Origin: a virus
Length of the DNA: 31,044 nucleotides
Reading direction: 5' to 3' (one strand)
Virus record (IMG/VR): IMGVR_UViG_3300031857_000896
Coordinates: 1-31,044 of that record
Shown here one piece after another: positions 8,701 through 17,500 of this stretch. The position numbers and the translations under genes were made by a program. The notes under the pieces are model-generated. The model had not been told where the DNA came from and ran no database searches. It saw nothing but the letters and a program-made list of their open reading frames with translations. Every line of letters begins with the position of its first letter. Positions within the stretch are counted from its first letter, which is position 1.

Positions 8701-11700
8701 GACGCATAAGAATTGATATTGCCTTCAATTAAGGAAAGCGCGGTCGCGTCGATAGGCAGTGCAGGGATGCCGGATGTCTCACGGTAAACATTGAATTTAC
8801 GTATGGCATCAATCGCGACATCAACCCCAACGTCATCAGCAGCTGGATCCTCAAAGAAGTAAGGAGCGATAGCCTCCTCAATCTGTTGTTCAGTCGGGAA
8901 TAGACCGAGGTCGCCTTCGAGAGTATCAACCAAGAAGGATAGAATATCCGACGCGCTCTTATTTGCCTCGAGTTCTGCCTTCATTTTATCAATGAAGATC
9001 CTCCCCTCGTAAGCCTTCTGAGCTGGGCTGAGCTGGTTCCAAACACCCTCAGGAGAGCCGCCGACTGCAAAACCTTCCTTGTCCTGCACCCAGTGCTGAA
9101 CCTCATGGAGCAGCGTACCCAGAGGGTCTGCTGCCTTAGTGTAGAGAGTTATAGATTTTTTATCAGGGTTAAATGAGCCTTGAATATTGCTGCCCGGGAG
9201 AGACTTCTTAACAAAGACTTGAATGTTCTTCGCCTCAGGATAGATCTTATAAAGCTCTGGATGCCTAATGAGATCCTGAAGCTCGATGGCTCCACCCCTG
9301 ATAAACTTATCTTGGTTCGACATCTTCGTAGTATCGAAGTCTGCAATCAGATCTTCGAGGAACATTCTCTTCTGCGCCAAGTTATCAGGCTGCAGATAGC
9401 GCCATTCGTTGTCGTATGGGTTGCGCTCCCAGCCAGTAGCAACGCGGATGGTGGCGGCGTCCTGACCTTCCTGCTCCATCTGCTGTGCGACAGCATAGTC
9501 TTCGGCGATTAAGCGGCGATTTTCTGCATCGATTTCGTTCTCGCCTTCGCGAGCTTCCGTGATCCCACGACCAGCGTAGATCGGGCGGCGACCCGGCATC
9601 TCTGCTGTGCCTGCAAAATATGCAGCGCGCTTGGCAGATCCCTTGTCCTCGCGGGTTGCGAACTCACCGCTGCGGATCGCATCGAACACTGCGTTCGCGT
9701 CGTTCAGGTTCTGGTCGAAGAAGAAGTCGCGGATCGCATTCAGGAAGCGGCGCATCTTCGCGAACACAGTGTTCTTTTTCTGGAAGCCTTCTGCACTCTC
9801 AGCCATCCACGCACGGAAAGCCTCAGCGACAATCTCTTCGTCCTTGTTCGCCCGCGTCTCGCCGCGATAGGCGTACTCAATGATGCCGCGCATCACGAGG
9901 TCGCGCTTGGCGAACTTCAGGATGGCGCTCCATTCAGCGTCGCTGAAGAAGCCGTGATCCTTCAGGTAATGCACCAGCTCATGGTACAGCACCGACTCCA
10001 TCACCGTGCCATCTGGGTTCATGGCGACGCGGATGATGCTGTCCATCGGGTCGTAGCTACCAGCGAACTTACCGCCCTCGAGGAGGTCGCGGACAATCAC
10101 CGTGATATTGTCGAAGCCAAAACCCTTGAGGATCTCACGCAGCTTGTTGCGCGCATCTTCACGCGCTGCCTTGCGGGCCTCGTAATCAGCGGCCTCCTGC
10201 TCGGTCGTGACGCCACCGGCCAGCTCGCCGGCCATAGCAGACGGAGCTGGTGGCTCACCCAGAGGAACAGCCGCAACGCCCGGCTCTTCAACCACTGGCT
10301 CGGCTGCCCCAGCAACCACCTCGGGCGGGGCAGCGGAAGGTGGCGCTGGGACTTCTTCTTCAGCGACAGGCGGAACCTGCTCGAATGCGGCGCGCGCCTG
10401 TACCTGACGGCGCTCTGCCTCATTCAGCTCAGTGTTCGGATAGCCGCGCTCGGCCAGCGCCTGACGGAATGCACCAGCCGGGTTCTCAACGGTTGCATCA
10501 TTGATGATTGTGTCGAACAACTGCTGCCGCTCGGTCTGCGCCTGACGGATCGGGGAACCCTGACCAATCAGAGATGCAGTTTCCAGCGCGCTCTCACGCT
10601 CAAGGGCCGCACGTTCTTCTGCGGCGCGGGCTTCATCTTCTACTGCCAGCTCGACGTTCTGCTCGAGAGCCTGCTCAATAGACGACGGCTCGACAGCCGG
10701 TGCCTCGACACGAGCTGGTGCGGCAGCGCGCGTGCGCGCGAACTCGACGCGGTAATCGTTAACGATGCTCTGCGCTTCGTCGATCTCAGCCTGACGCTGA
10801 GCCTTCGTCGTCTCAGCCATGCGGCTGGCAGCCAGCGCGTTCATGCGGGACTGGATAGTCCGCTGAGCAGCGACCGGATCTTCTGCCTCGAGAGCCGATG
10901 CCACGTCATTCGCCAGAGACACGACACGACCGGCAGGCTTTGCACCCTCAGGCGTTCCGCTTGCTATGCGTAGGCGCTCTGTAATCGTCGCACGGTCGAT
11001 AGTCGGAGCGGGTTGGACTTCTTCCTCAGACGGGATCTCAAATGCGGCTGAGGCAGCCTCACGCTCAGCGAGATCGGATGCCCGCATCTCAAAGGCTTTG
11101 CCGGTGTCGTCACGCACAGTAATGTAGCCATCGGCATCTGGCTCGCTCATCACATCAATCGTGCGTGTGATCGGGGCAGATGGGTCTGCGCGGTTAGGGA
11201 ATGTGATCCGCGTGGTGCGGAGCGGCTCACCTTCAATTGTGGGCTGAGGCGCAGCAGGCGGTTGCTCAGCTCCGCGCGCTGCAAACCCCTGAGCTGCACC
11301 AGCGCCAGCACCAATGGTAGCCCCACCAATTGCACCAAGAGCGCCAGAGGACAGCAGGCCTTCGCTGATATCCGTCTCAGCAGCGGTGCCAAGCTTACCG
11401 ATGTTCTGCGCAAGCTGCGCACCGGACTCTTCGATGAACTCCTGCGGAGCTTCGCCAACGGCTGAACGCGCAGCTCCACGAATGATACCGGGTTTAAGCG
11501 CCTTGCTCGAGAATAGGTTCTGCTCGAGGCCCGGAAGCTTCGATGCCACATTGGACGCCAGCGCAGCGCCACCAGCAGCCACAACGAATGCGCGGTCAGC
11601 TTCTTCCTGTGTGCCGCCCTTAGCCAGAACATCCTGCGCTGCGCTGTAGCCAGCGTCAGTAGCGTTCAGTGCGATGCCTGTGCGGACAGCAGCGCGCTCA

Positions 11701-12368
11701 CCAGCTTGCGCAGCAGCCGTGCGGCCAAGCCCCTGAGCCAGCGCGGTCGCGCGATTAACGCCACCAGCAAGTACTGTGGCGGCAGTAGCTGGTACCTGCG
11801 ACGCAAAAAACTCTGCGACCTCAATCGGAGAACCAAACTGAGAAGTGACGGTCGAGACTTCGCGCTGCGCTTCCTCAGGGGTGCCGGGCAGAAGGCTTCC
11901 AAACACGCGGCCCGGAGAGATGTAATCAGCAATGTCGCTCAGCGCAGAACGCGCAGCTTCAGGACGCTTCGGACCCTCAAGGAATTGACGAGCGCTAGAA
12001 AGGCCACGAGCCAAAGCGCCGGGAGCCTTGGCTTCCTCTTCTACTTTCCGCTGCTGTTCCTGCGTGCGCTGCAAGCCAGCCTCAGAACGCGAACCCTTGA
12101 GAAACTTCTCAGCTTCACTCAGTACAGTTCCAGAGACAAGCGGTGCAAATGACGTGGGAAAAGCGCGCTGAGCAATGTATTGACCGGGCTTGGCGATATC
12201 TATGACGGCCTGCCCAAGCTTACCGCCAACGTCTGCCAGATCCTGAAGGAAGCCGGTCTCTTGGGGCTTCTTGGGCTTCTGCTTTTCAGCGGCTTGTTGC
12301 TTTTGAACACGAACCCGCGCACGGGCTAGAGCTAATGCGCGCTGCTGTTCAAGAGTCAACTCTGCCAT
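5694..12368 (-). CDS. Giant polyvalent virion protein with two zincin-like domains (2224 aa)
   Basis: Very large multidomain protein of the phage polyvalent type, expected to be packaged and delivered with the DNA. Visible layout: basic Gln-rich helix (1-35); Ala/Gly-rich, partly hydrophobic segments (about 180-365); small beta domain (about 380-440); charged coiled coil (about 460-640); Pro/Ala/Glu linker (about 660-710). A first zincin-like domain has HELVH at 796-800 and DEEIVAEAF with E845/E849 as possible third ligand. A second has HEVQH at 1088-1092 and GEIEARD at 1268-1274, resembling an LPD23-type domain. The C-terminal third resembles LPD38 (NPAFWPREF near 1690, VDQYTGG near 2087), with a hydrophobic stretch and DSDGDGEDD at 1921-1929. 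Proposed roles are protease activity in the virion or the infected cell. Start follows AAGGGTGG; it is the last gene of the late operon. Domain names are my recognition, unsearched. Confidence 0.82.
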   Translation of the reverse strand: MAELTLEQQRALALARARVRVQKQQAAEKQKPKKPQETGFLQDLADVGGKLGQAVIDIAKPGQYIAQRAFPTSFAPLVSGTVLSEAEKFLKGSRSEAGLQRTQEQQRKVEEEAKAPGALARGLSSARQFLEGPKRPEAARSALSDIADYISPGRVFGSLLPGTPEEAQREVSTVTSQFGSPIEVAEFFASQVPATAATVLAGGVNRATALAQGLGRTAAAQAGERAAVRTGIALNATDAGYSAAQDVLAKGGTQEEADRAFVVAAGGAALASNVASKLPGLEQNLFSSKALKPGIIRGAARSAVGEAPQEFIEESGAQLAQNIGKLGTAAETDISEGLLSSGALGAIGGATIGAGAGAAQGFAARGAEQPPAAPQPTIEGEPLRTTRITFPNRADPSAPITRTIDVMSEPDADGYITVRDDTGKAFEMRASDLAEREAASAAFEIPSEEEVQPAPTIDRATITERLRIASGTPEGAKPAGRVVSLANDVASALEAEDPVAAQRTIQSRMNALAASRMAETTKAQRQAEIDEAQSIVNDYRVEFARTRAAAPARVEAPAVEPSSIEQALEQNVELAVEDEARAAEERAALERESALETASLIGQGSPIRQAQTERQQLFDTIINDATVENPAGAFRQALAERGYPNTELNEAERRQVQARAAFEQVPPVAEEEVPAPPSAAPPEVVAGAAEPVVEEPGVAAVPLGEPPAPSAMAGELAGGVTTEQEAADYEARKAAREDARNKLREILKGFGFDNITVIVRDLLEGGKFAGSYDPMDSIIRVAMNPDGTVMESVLYHELVHYLKDHGFFSDAEWSAILKFAKRDLVMRGIIEYAYRGETRANKDEEIVAEAFRAWMAESAEGFQKKNTVFAKMRRFLNAIRDFFFDQNLNDANAVFDAIRSGEFATREDKGSAKRAAYFAGTAEMPGRRPIYAGRGITEAREGENEIDAENRRLIAEDYAVAQQMEQEGQDAATIRVATGWERNPYDNEWRYLQPDNLAQKRMFLEDLIADFDTTKMSNQDKFIRGGAIELQDLIRHPELYKIYPEAKNIQVFVKKSLPGSNIQGSFNPDKKSITLYTKAADPLGTLLHEVQHWVQDKEGFAVGGSPEGVWNQLSPAQKAYEGRIFIDKMKAELEANKSASDILSFLVDTLEGDLGLFPTEQQIEEAIAPYFFEDPAADDVGVDVAIDAIRKFNVYRETSGIPALPIDATALSLIEGNINSYASDLQSAIDNMPTWDGTDKDSPVARMAKKFFSEDADRGFTRYQDLAGEIEARDVSAQRGKNREELRAAGALKSERERKPEEVVVSRRAEGPSASIETQPQASVDPEPVRMSRLRQAAARWRTSASWSNIGSQFSGIRAADNWRARSYGMETLPESDSFYSKFETFLSKKNGQLMKLRRDYVDPIDDAVNDAIKNGVTLDDINDALQARGAAERNAEIAAKNKDMPDGGSGLTDAQAEAILSDLQLSGKMRYINRVLKLHDRLRNKTQEMMVNDGLVSAETMADWKRKYPNYTPYKGWAPSGDLTVEGQPDPHADYGAYEGGRPVYSRVAGLRAKPVKEAKGRSSQAANSLYNMIADAEMFLEMGQRNQVINTVATEYQRDPDAFEGLLTIYDEKSPKIVKGKPVKITDENAYKNGIRAFKNGKPYIIETAPNEEGRATLRAFNNLDPLQLGKWTQRLLKIMSVMRGLHTRFNPAFWPREFLRSVSDAAGNVFTEKGRKRSAAYGKSAAMKTWKYSWSPNTMAGVFSHLVNREPGSEEIAFVKALTEEMIVNGGAAGQEFAERAERVAQRMEAELKRLTATGVKSGYYETKEGFNKLLKAVDGINDFVDLVPRVAAYRALTEAGLTPEQAAPIALRSTLDLTKMGRFGRIIDGIFWWTTPSLTNLTRKVTSLDSSTYRRMLVAQLGIGFALGMLNVMNAPDSDGDGEDDYSQMPEWRKLAFLHVYYSPDEKPLTLPIGFLFVFERYVGGKMAEVLAGKTSDAKASVDILTAGQQVGAAFLSSLSPVIRSTEARTLAPTSVAPMYDLLINESFFKSPIYNEPFDESIAQASRAKPSTPEVYKMIAEGLQKATGGYGRVKGDIDVSPDQLKYFVDQYTGGVGRLVGGAVEGDIEAAKKLNPFYFDPKLIEYSPMGRFYEAQPDMKRAIDAQKLADEGDDSEKVFMENSKPVAIDSTVVEAYKTADKELKELRKDANEMDPDEYRSKQLEIMSRFNAAYNDVKRREQ

Positions 12369-12377
12369 TGCCCACCC

Positions 12378-13577
12378 TTATTGAAACAGCTTCTTTTCCG
12401 CAGCTGTCATAGCATTCCACTCAGCGTTTGTGCCAGTGAAATTTTTGCGCTCTGGGCCCGTGTAAACTTCACCGCGAACACTACGCCGGAATGGTGTCCC
12501 CGGCTTCCGGTTCTCAAGCACAGCGAGCCGATCACGTGAGCGGCGATAGTTGTCACGGGCAATTTCGTATTTGCCCTTGAGTTCCTTCTTCTTCTCAGGG
12601 TCTTTTTCTTTCTGATACGCATAGAAAGCATCACTGGCTTTCGTGCGCAGCTCAGGCAGATCGCGTGTGAACTTGCCAGTCTCTTCTAGGACAGACGTAG
12701 CTGAAGCTGGTTTGGGCCCGGCACCATCGCCACCGCCGCCACCGCCGCGAGGCCCACGAAGCGTGTCAACAATCCTTGCTTCCGTCAGTCGGAGGTCAGC
12801 CTTCTTACCCTTAACCTCAAGGTCAGCCATCTCGAGGCGCTGAGGCATTGTGACCTCTTCCTCTGCGGCTTTACGTGCGGCAGCCAAAGCTCGCTCTTCA
12901 GTTTCACCAGCAGCCAACGCTGCGTTGTAAACGGAGAGCGCACGATCCTGAGCGGACTGACGACCGCGAACAACAGCAAGACGAATGTCTTCATCCGCAG
13001 CCTGTAGGCGTGAGCGCTTCTCTTCACGCTTGAGTTTAGCCTCATCTAGGCCTTTAACGCCAGCTTCAAGACCAGAAGCCAAAGCCTGCATGAAATACGG
13101 GCTATTACTCTGAGCCATCGCGAAGCCGGCACGAGCCAGTGCGTCCCAACCCTCCTGCCTCTTATCACTTTCGAGACGCTCTAGATCCTTTGCTGTGCGC
13201 GCACGGCGCTCATTGAGGAGGGCTTCCTCTTCAGGATTCATGCGAGCCTTAGAGAGAATGTCTAGTACATTCTGCGCGCCAGCCTGCCTTGCCTGAGAGC
13301 CACGCGCTAGGATGGCATCAACCTCTTTATTTCCAGTCGGCGTAAATTCACGAGGCTTGATCATGCTACGAAGCGCAGCCATCTCATCATACTGCTGAGG
13401 AGGAGGCGCGGCCACAGCACGTTCAGATTGCGGCGCGACTACACCCACATTCATCGGCACACCGGGAAGAGGTGTGGCAGGCGTTGCTTGAACTGGCGGC
13501 GGACGACGGAACGGCTGACCCGCCATCATCATTGCCAGTATGCGTTGGCGCTCTTCCTCAGACATCATGCCAGCCAT
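12378..13577 (-). CDS. Coiled-coil rich virion-associated protein, unknown function
   Basis: A 399-residue protein that I do not recognise by family. The N-terminus is methionine-rich and amphipathic (MAGMMSEEERQRILAMMM), then Pro-rich (about 25-65). Residues about 110-270 are strongly charged, Ala/Glu/Arg-rich helices likely to form a coiled coil, and a Gly-rich linker (RGPRGGGGGGDG) leads to a Lys-rich C-terminus. I use the ATG at 13577, which overlaps the upstream stop (TAATG) and has AAGGA 9 nt before it, rather than a TTG 21 nt earlier. It lies between two presumed internal virion proteins and the giant polyvalent gene, so an internal, DNA-ejection related or scaffold-like role is likely. 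That is inference from context and from the absence of signal peptide or catalytic motifs. Confidence 0.65.
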   Translation of the reverse strand: MAGMMSEEERQRILAMMMAGQPFRRPPPVQATPATPLPGVPMNVGVVAPQSERAVAAPPPQQYDEMAALRSMIKPREFTPTGNKEVDAILARGSQARQAGAQNVLDILSKARMNPEEEALLNERRARTAKDLERLESDKRQEGWDALARAGFAMAQSNSPYFMQALASGLEAGVKGLDEAKLKREEKRSRLQAADEDIRLAVVRGRQSAQDRALSVYNAALAAGETEERALAAARKAAEEEVTMPQRLEMADLEVKGKKADLRLTEARIVDTLRGPRGGGGGGDGAGPKPASATSVLEETGKFTRDLPELRTKASDAFYAYQKEKDPEKKKELKGKYEIARDNYRRSRDRLAVLENRKPGTPFRRSVRGEVYTGPERKNFTGTNAEWNAMTAAEKKLFQ

Positions 13578-14551
13578 TAGCCTACATCCTTCAACCAACC
13601 CAGACCATGCATCGGGTGCTTCATGTTGCGCTTGCCATCCTTGACTGGGCCTTCAATCTCGCCGCCTTCTTTCTTGCCGAAGACGCCAAGCTTACCCAGA
13701 ATGCCGGCAACACTCCCCGTAACCCCAAGTAACTGCTGCAATGTTGACGGGCCCGGCGCGCTTTCAACGCGGGTGCCAGAGCCGGTGGCTGCTGGAGCGC
13801 CGCCAATAGCTGCAAGACGCTGTGCCTGCAGATACGGATAGTCACGCTGCGCCTCAAAGTCTTCACGGGCCAGATCAGCAGAACGCTGAGCAAGCTGTTG
13901 ACGAAGCAGGCCAATGTCCTGAAGGCCGGTAATGTCAGCAGTGCGCTGCTCCTGAAGCTGGGAGCCGAGCTGAGCATACCTTGGTGCGGCTTCCAGCATG
14001 CGATTGGATTCAGCGCCATAGAGATCAGCCGCTGTCTTGTAGCCCTCAGTCAGGGCGCTGACCTGCTTCTCAAGCGCTGCGGCCTGCGCGTCGCGGATAG
14101 CGCGTTGCGTGAACTCAGCACTGCGCGAACCGCCGAACGTGCCACCACCAATGAAGGTGCGGTTCACAGCCGGGAGGATGTTCTCATAGAGATTGCGACC
14201 AGCCATCGAGCCAATACCTGCCACGACGTTCTGGATATATGGGTTCATGTACTGCTGAGCGACACCGGGTGTGGTGAACGATGTGGTGCCACGACCTAGA
14301 GCTTCAGCCGACGCGCCAATGTACGGCTGATACGCACCCATCGATGACTTGAAGCCAGCGAATGCCTGCTCCTGCTCAGGCTGGAAGCCGGCGATTCGGG
14401 CAATAGGTACCTCCTTGCCCGCCGCGTCCTTGGTCACATACTTCTGATACGGCTCAGACGTGGACTCATACGCCTTCTTGAGGACGTTCTGTGCATACTG
14501 AGTATACCACTCAGGGAGGATCGTTTGGGTAGTTGTCTGTTGAACCGCCAT
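13577..14551 (-). CDS. Internal virion / tail-associated protein (NPYIQNVV type)
   Basis: A 324-residue protein. The middle has QQYMNPYIQNVVAGI followed by GGGTFGGSRSAEF, then long Ala/Gln/Arg helices, a pattern I have seen in structural proteins of marine and freshwater podoviruses annotated as tail or internal virion proteins. The C-terminus carries a hydrophobic stretch (LLGVTGSVAGILGKLGVFG) and a KKEGGEI segment like those in the 1081-residue neighbour. It could be a DNA-ejection protein that contacts membrane. Start and stop overlap those of its neighbours by one base each (TAATG twice), so expression is tightly coupled. Exact function is unknown. Confidence 0.65.
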   Translation of the reverse strand: MAVQQTTTQTILPEWYTQYAQNVLKKAYESTSEPYQKYVTKDAAGKEVPIARIAGFQPEQEQAFAGFKSSMGAYQPYIGASAEALGRGTTSFTTPGVAQQYMNPYIQNVVAGIGSMAGRNLYENILPAVNRTFIGGGTFGGSRSAEFTQRAIRDAQAAALEKQVSALTEGYKTAADLYGAESNRMLEAAPRYAQLGSQLQEQRTADITGLQDIGLLRQQLAQRSADLAREDFEAQRDYPYLQAQRLAAIGGAPAATGSGTRVESAPGPSTLQQLLGVTGSVAGILGKLGVFGKKEGGEIEGPVKDGKRNMKHPMHGLGWLKDVG

Positions 14552-17500
14552 TATGCCTTACTCCCAACCGCTTTAAGCATCTGCTCAATACCCTGCTGCG
14601 GTTTCGCAATCTTCTTTACGTTCTTGCGCCCTGCCCGTTTGCGCACCATTTGGCGCATCTTGTCAAGACGCCGCACACCCTCATTCGTCGAGCCATCACC
14701 AAGATCGGCCACGTCCTGAGCGCTCCAGACATATTCACCGTCCGAAAGCCAAGCCGGGATCTTGTCTTCCTGCCCACTGCCGATACCATTGACCGGACCC
14801 GGACCATGATGACCGCCGCCTTTGCGGTACTCCATGAGGTGCTTTACCATATCATCATTCATTTCGCCACCTTCAGCCATGCCAGTGGCTGCTTTCATCT
14901 GACCAACCGTAGGCCAATCGAAAGTCAGCGGCTTACTATATTGAGAGCGAACGTCCTGAAGGCTTTGAGTATAGCGACTGAGGATATCATTCAAAGCAGC
15001 ATTAGATTCCGTGATGCCAGCGTTATAAGAATTGAAAGGCATGAACCTACCTTTTCTTCCGCCAACATCCAAAGCTGCGTTGAGCTGTTCAGGCGTAGTA
15101 TATCGGCTGAGAACATTCATCATATCGCCAATATCTGCACCTCCTCGAATGTCTCGCTGACCATACAGCATGGGCGACGACAGCTCGCGCTGAGCGGCCA
15201 GACGCGCATCTTCAGATGCTCCCTGAGCATACATCGCCTTATTCAAGGCTGAAGATATACTTGCGTTATTGAGGTCTCCGTACAACGAAGCGTTGCGTGC
15301 AGCCGCCGCCTCACGCTCCGCGCGCGCGGCGTCAATCAGTGGGCTATATTCGGCCCGAACGCTATCTTGAGCGGCCTTGCGTGCGGCAGTCTGTTCAGCG
15401 CGAGCCGCCTGCCTCGTTTGCTCATAAAGCTCTCGGTCAATATCCCCGCGAGCAAAGTATGGCTGCGCCGCCTCGCGCGCTAAACGCTTAGCTTCATTCT
15501 CAGCGATTGACTTTCTCTGCTGTTCAGCTTGCAATTTTCTTCGCTGAATGTCGTAGTTACGGAGAAGTGTCCGATCTTGTTTTGAAAGTTTTCGATATTC
15601 ATCCGTGCCTATATTAAGACCTGTATATTCATCTATGAACCCCGAAAGCTCATCAGGCAATTCAATCAATCCACCCTCCGCAGCCGTGACAGGTGCAACG
15701 CCGCCAAGGCCAGCTCCGAATGTGTTAGCCTGCTTAATTGCCTGATCCAGCGTCAGTGTGCCTGCCTCAACCTGCTTAGCCAGATCATCCTGATAAGCAT
15801 TAAACCTAGCGAGGTTCTGATTGTACGTGTTCATGGTCGCGGCATTCAGCGCATCTACTTGCTCTTGCGTGTATTGATAGCGAGGCGTTCCGCCTACAGT
15901 CTGGACTGTCGCAGGAGTATAAGTCTGAGTAACCGGAGCTATCTGAGCCGGCTTAAAGAACTCAAACTCAGCAGTCTGCTTGCCGGGACCAGCCTGACCA
16001 TAAGTGAATGGATCGAAGCTACCAATCCCACGCTCACGGTTCATTGGTGTGAAAGAGACCCTGCTTTGATCAGGGGTGATTACCTCAGTTCCATCGCCGC
16101 CATCGAGGAGATCCCCAAGGCCCTTGATGAGCGTGGGCGCAAGCAAACCAAGGCGCGCCCAGTCCTTCCATGTCCACTTCTTTTTATCGCCGTCTTTGTC
16201 GTCTTTTTTATCCTCGCCATCTCCGGGCGGAGGCTCTTTATCTTTATCGTCAGTCTTAGTGTCGCCAGTGTCCTGAGCGGTAACAACCGTAGTAGGCGTA
16301 CCTTTATCGTCAGTCTTGTTATCACCAGTGTCCTTAGCAGTGACAACCGTAGTGGGGGTACCCTTGTCGTCGGTCTTAGTATCGCCAGTGTCCTTAGCAG
16401 TCACATCGATATTTGTAGCCGATGTGTCTTTATCACTACCAGTTTCACCAGTTTTACCGTCACCTTGTGCGGTAACAACCGTAGTTGGAGTGCCTTTGTC
16501 GTCGACCTTAGTGTCGCCAGCGTTCTGTGCAGTAACAACCGTAGTGGGCGTTCCGCCAGTGGTGTCCTGCGTATTATCCCCGGTGCGCGTACCAGTTACG
16601 TTGATGGCCCCAGTGGTGCCAATACCAGCGGTCGTGCCGCCTGTACGTGTTCCGGTTACGTCAATGCCGCCATCAGTAGAGCCGCCAGCGCCAGTGCTGC
16701 CACCTCCACTGCTGCCAATACCGCCAGTAACAGGCACCCCGTCTCTTAAACGAACGCCACGGGCAAAATCAAAATACGTGCCATCCCCGAGATCAACACT
16801 ATAGATGCCTTGATCTCTGGCAAACTTCATAAGCTCATCGTATTCGGGATCTCTGCCAGACAACTCACCCATTAGATAATCACTAAGACCAGCGACACCT
16901 GCATTTATCAGGGAGTTTTTAAGGCTCTGCCCAGTGGCGATATTGCCAGCAAAGCTGCCAGCGCCAGCGCCGACAGCAGAACCAAGGTTTGTCGCGACGG
17001 TCTTGGCGGCTTCCCCAGCTTGTGTGGTAGTTTTTACACCCTGAATATATGGTCCAAGGAACTCCGAGCCTGCGGCTGTAAGGCCACCGACCACTGCGCC
17101 CTTGAGTGGATCGCCGCCAGAAATCGCAGAGCCAGCGCCACCAGCCGCAGCTTGCGCCAGAACAGCACCGACACCCTGCAGGCCCGGGATCATACTTACG
17201 ACGATGGGCAGAGCGGCGCCGGCAATCTTATCAAACGTACCATAATCAGGCCTGTCAGTCGCAACCGATTGCCAGCTATCCCCGTATCCAGCTTTTTCAA
17301 TTGTCCAGTTTGCGACCTGACCCTGAGATGAGGACATTTCGTTCGCCGCATCAACCAGACTACGGATGCTATCTCCGCTCGCCGTGCTGCCGATTACGTT
17401 GCCCTTGCCGTCAACCAATCGATAACTTGCGTTGGGATCAACGGCAAACGTCGAACGCTCAGTTACGTCGTTCTCATTATCCCTGTCGGTCTGGCTGCCA

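Noticed and set aside
9954-10973. A 339-codon plus-strand frame opposite the polyvalent gene
   Set aside because: No motif, unnatural Leu/Arg/Ser-rich composition; antisense shadow.
13577-13598. TTG start at 13598 for the 399-residue gene
   Set aside because: The ATG at 13577 overlaps the upstream stop and has AAGGA at 9 nt; the TTG would overlap the neighbour by 22 nt without a better ribosome site.
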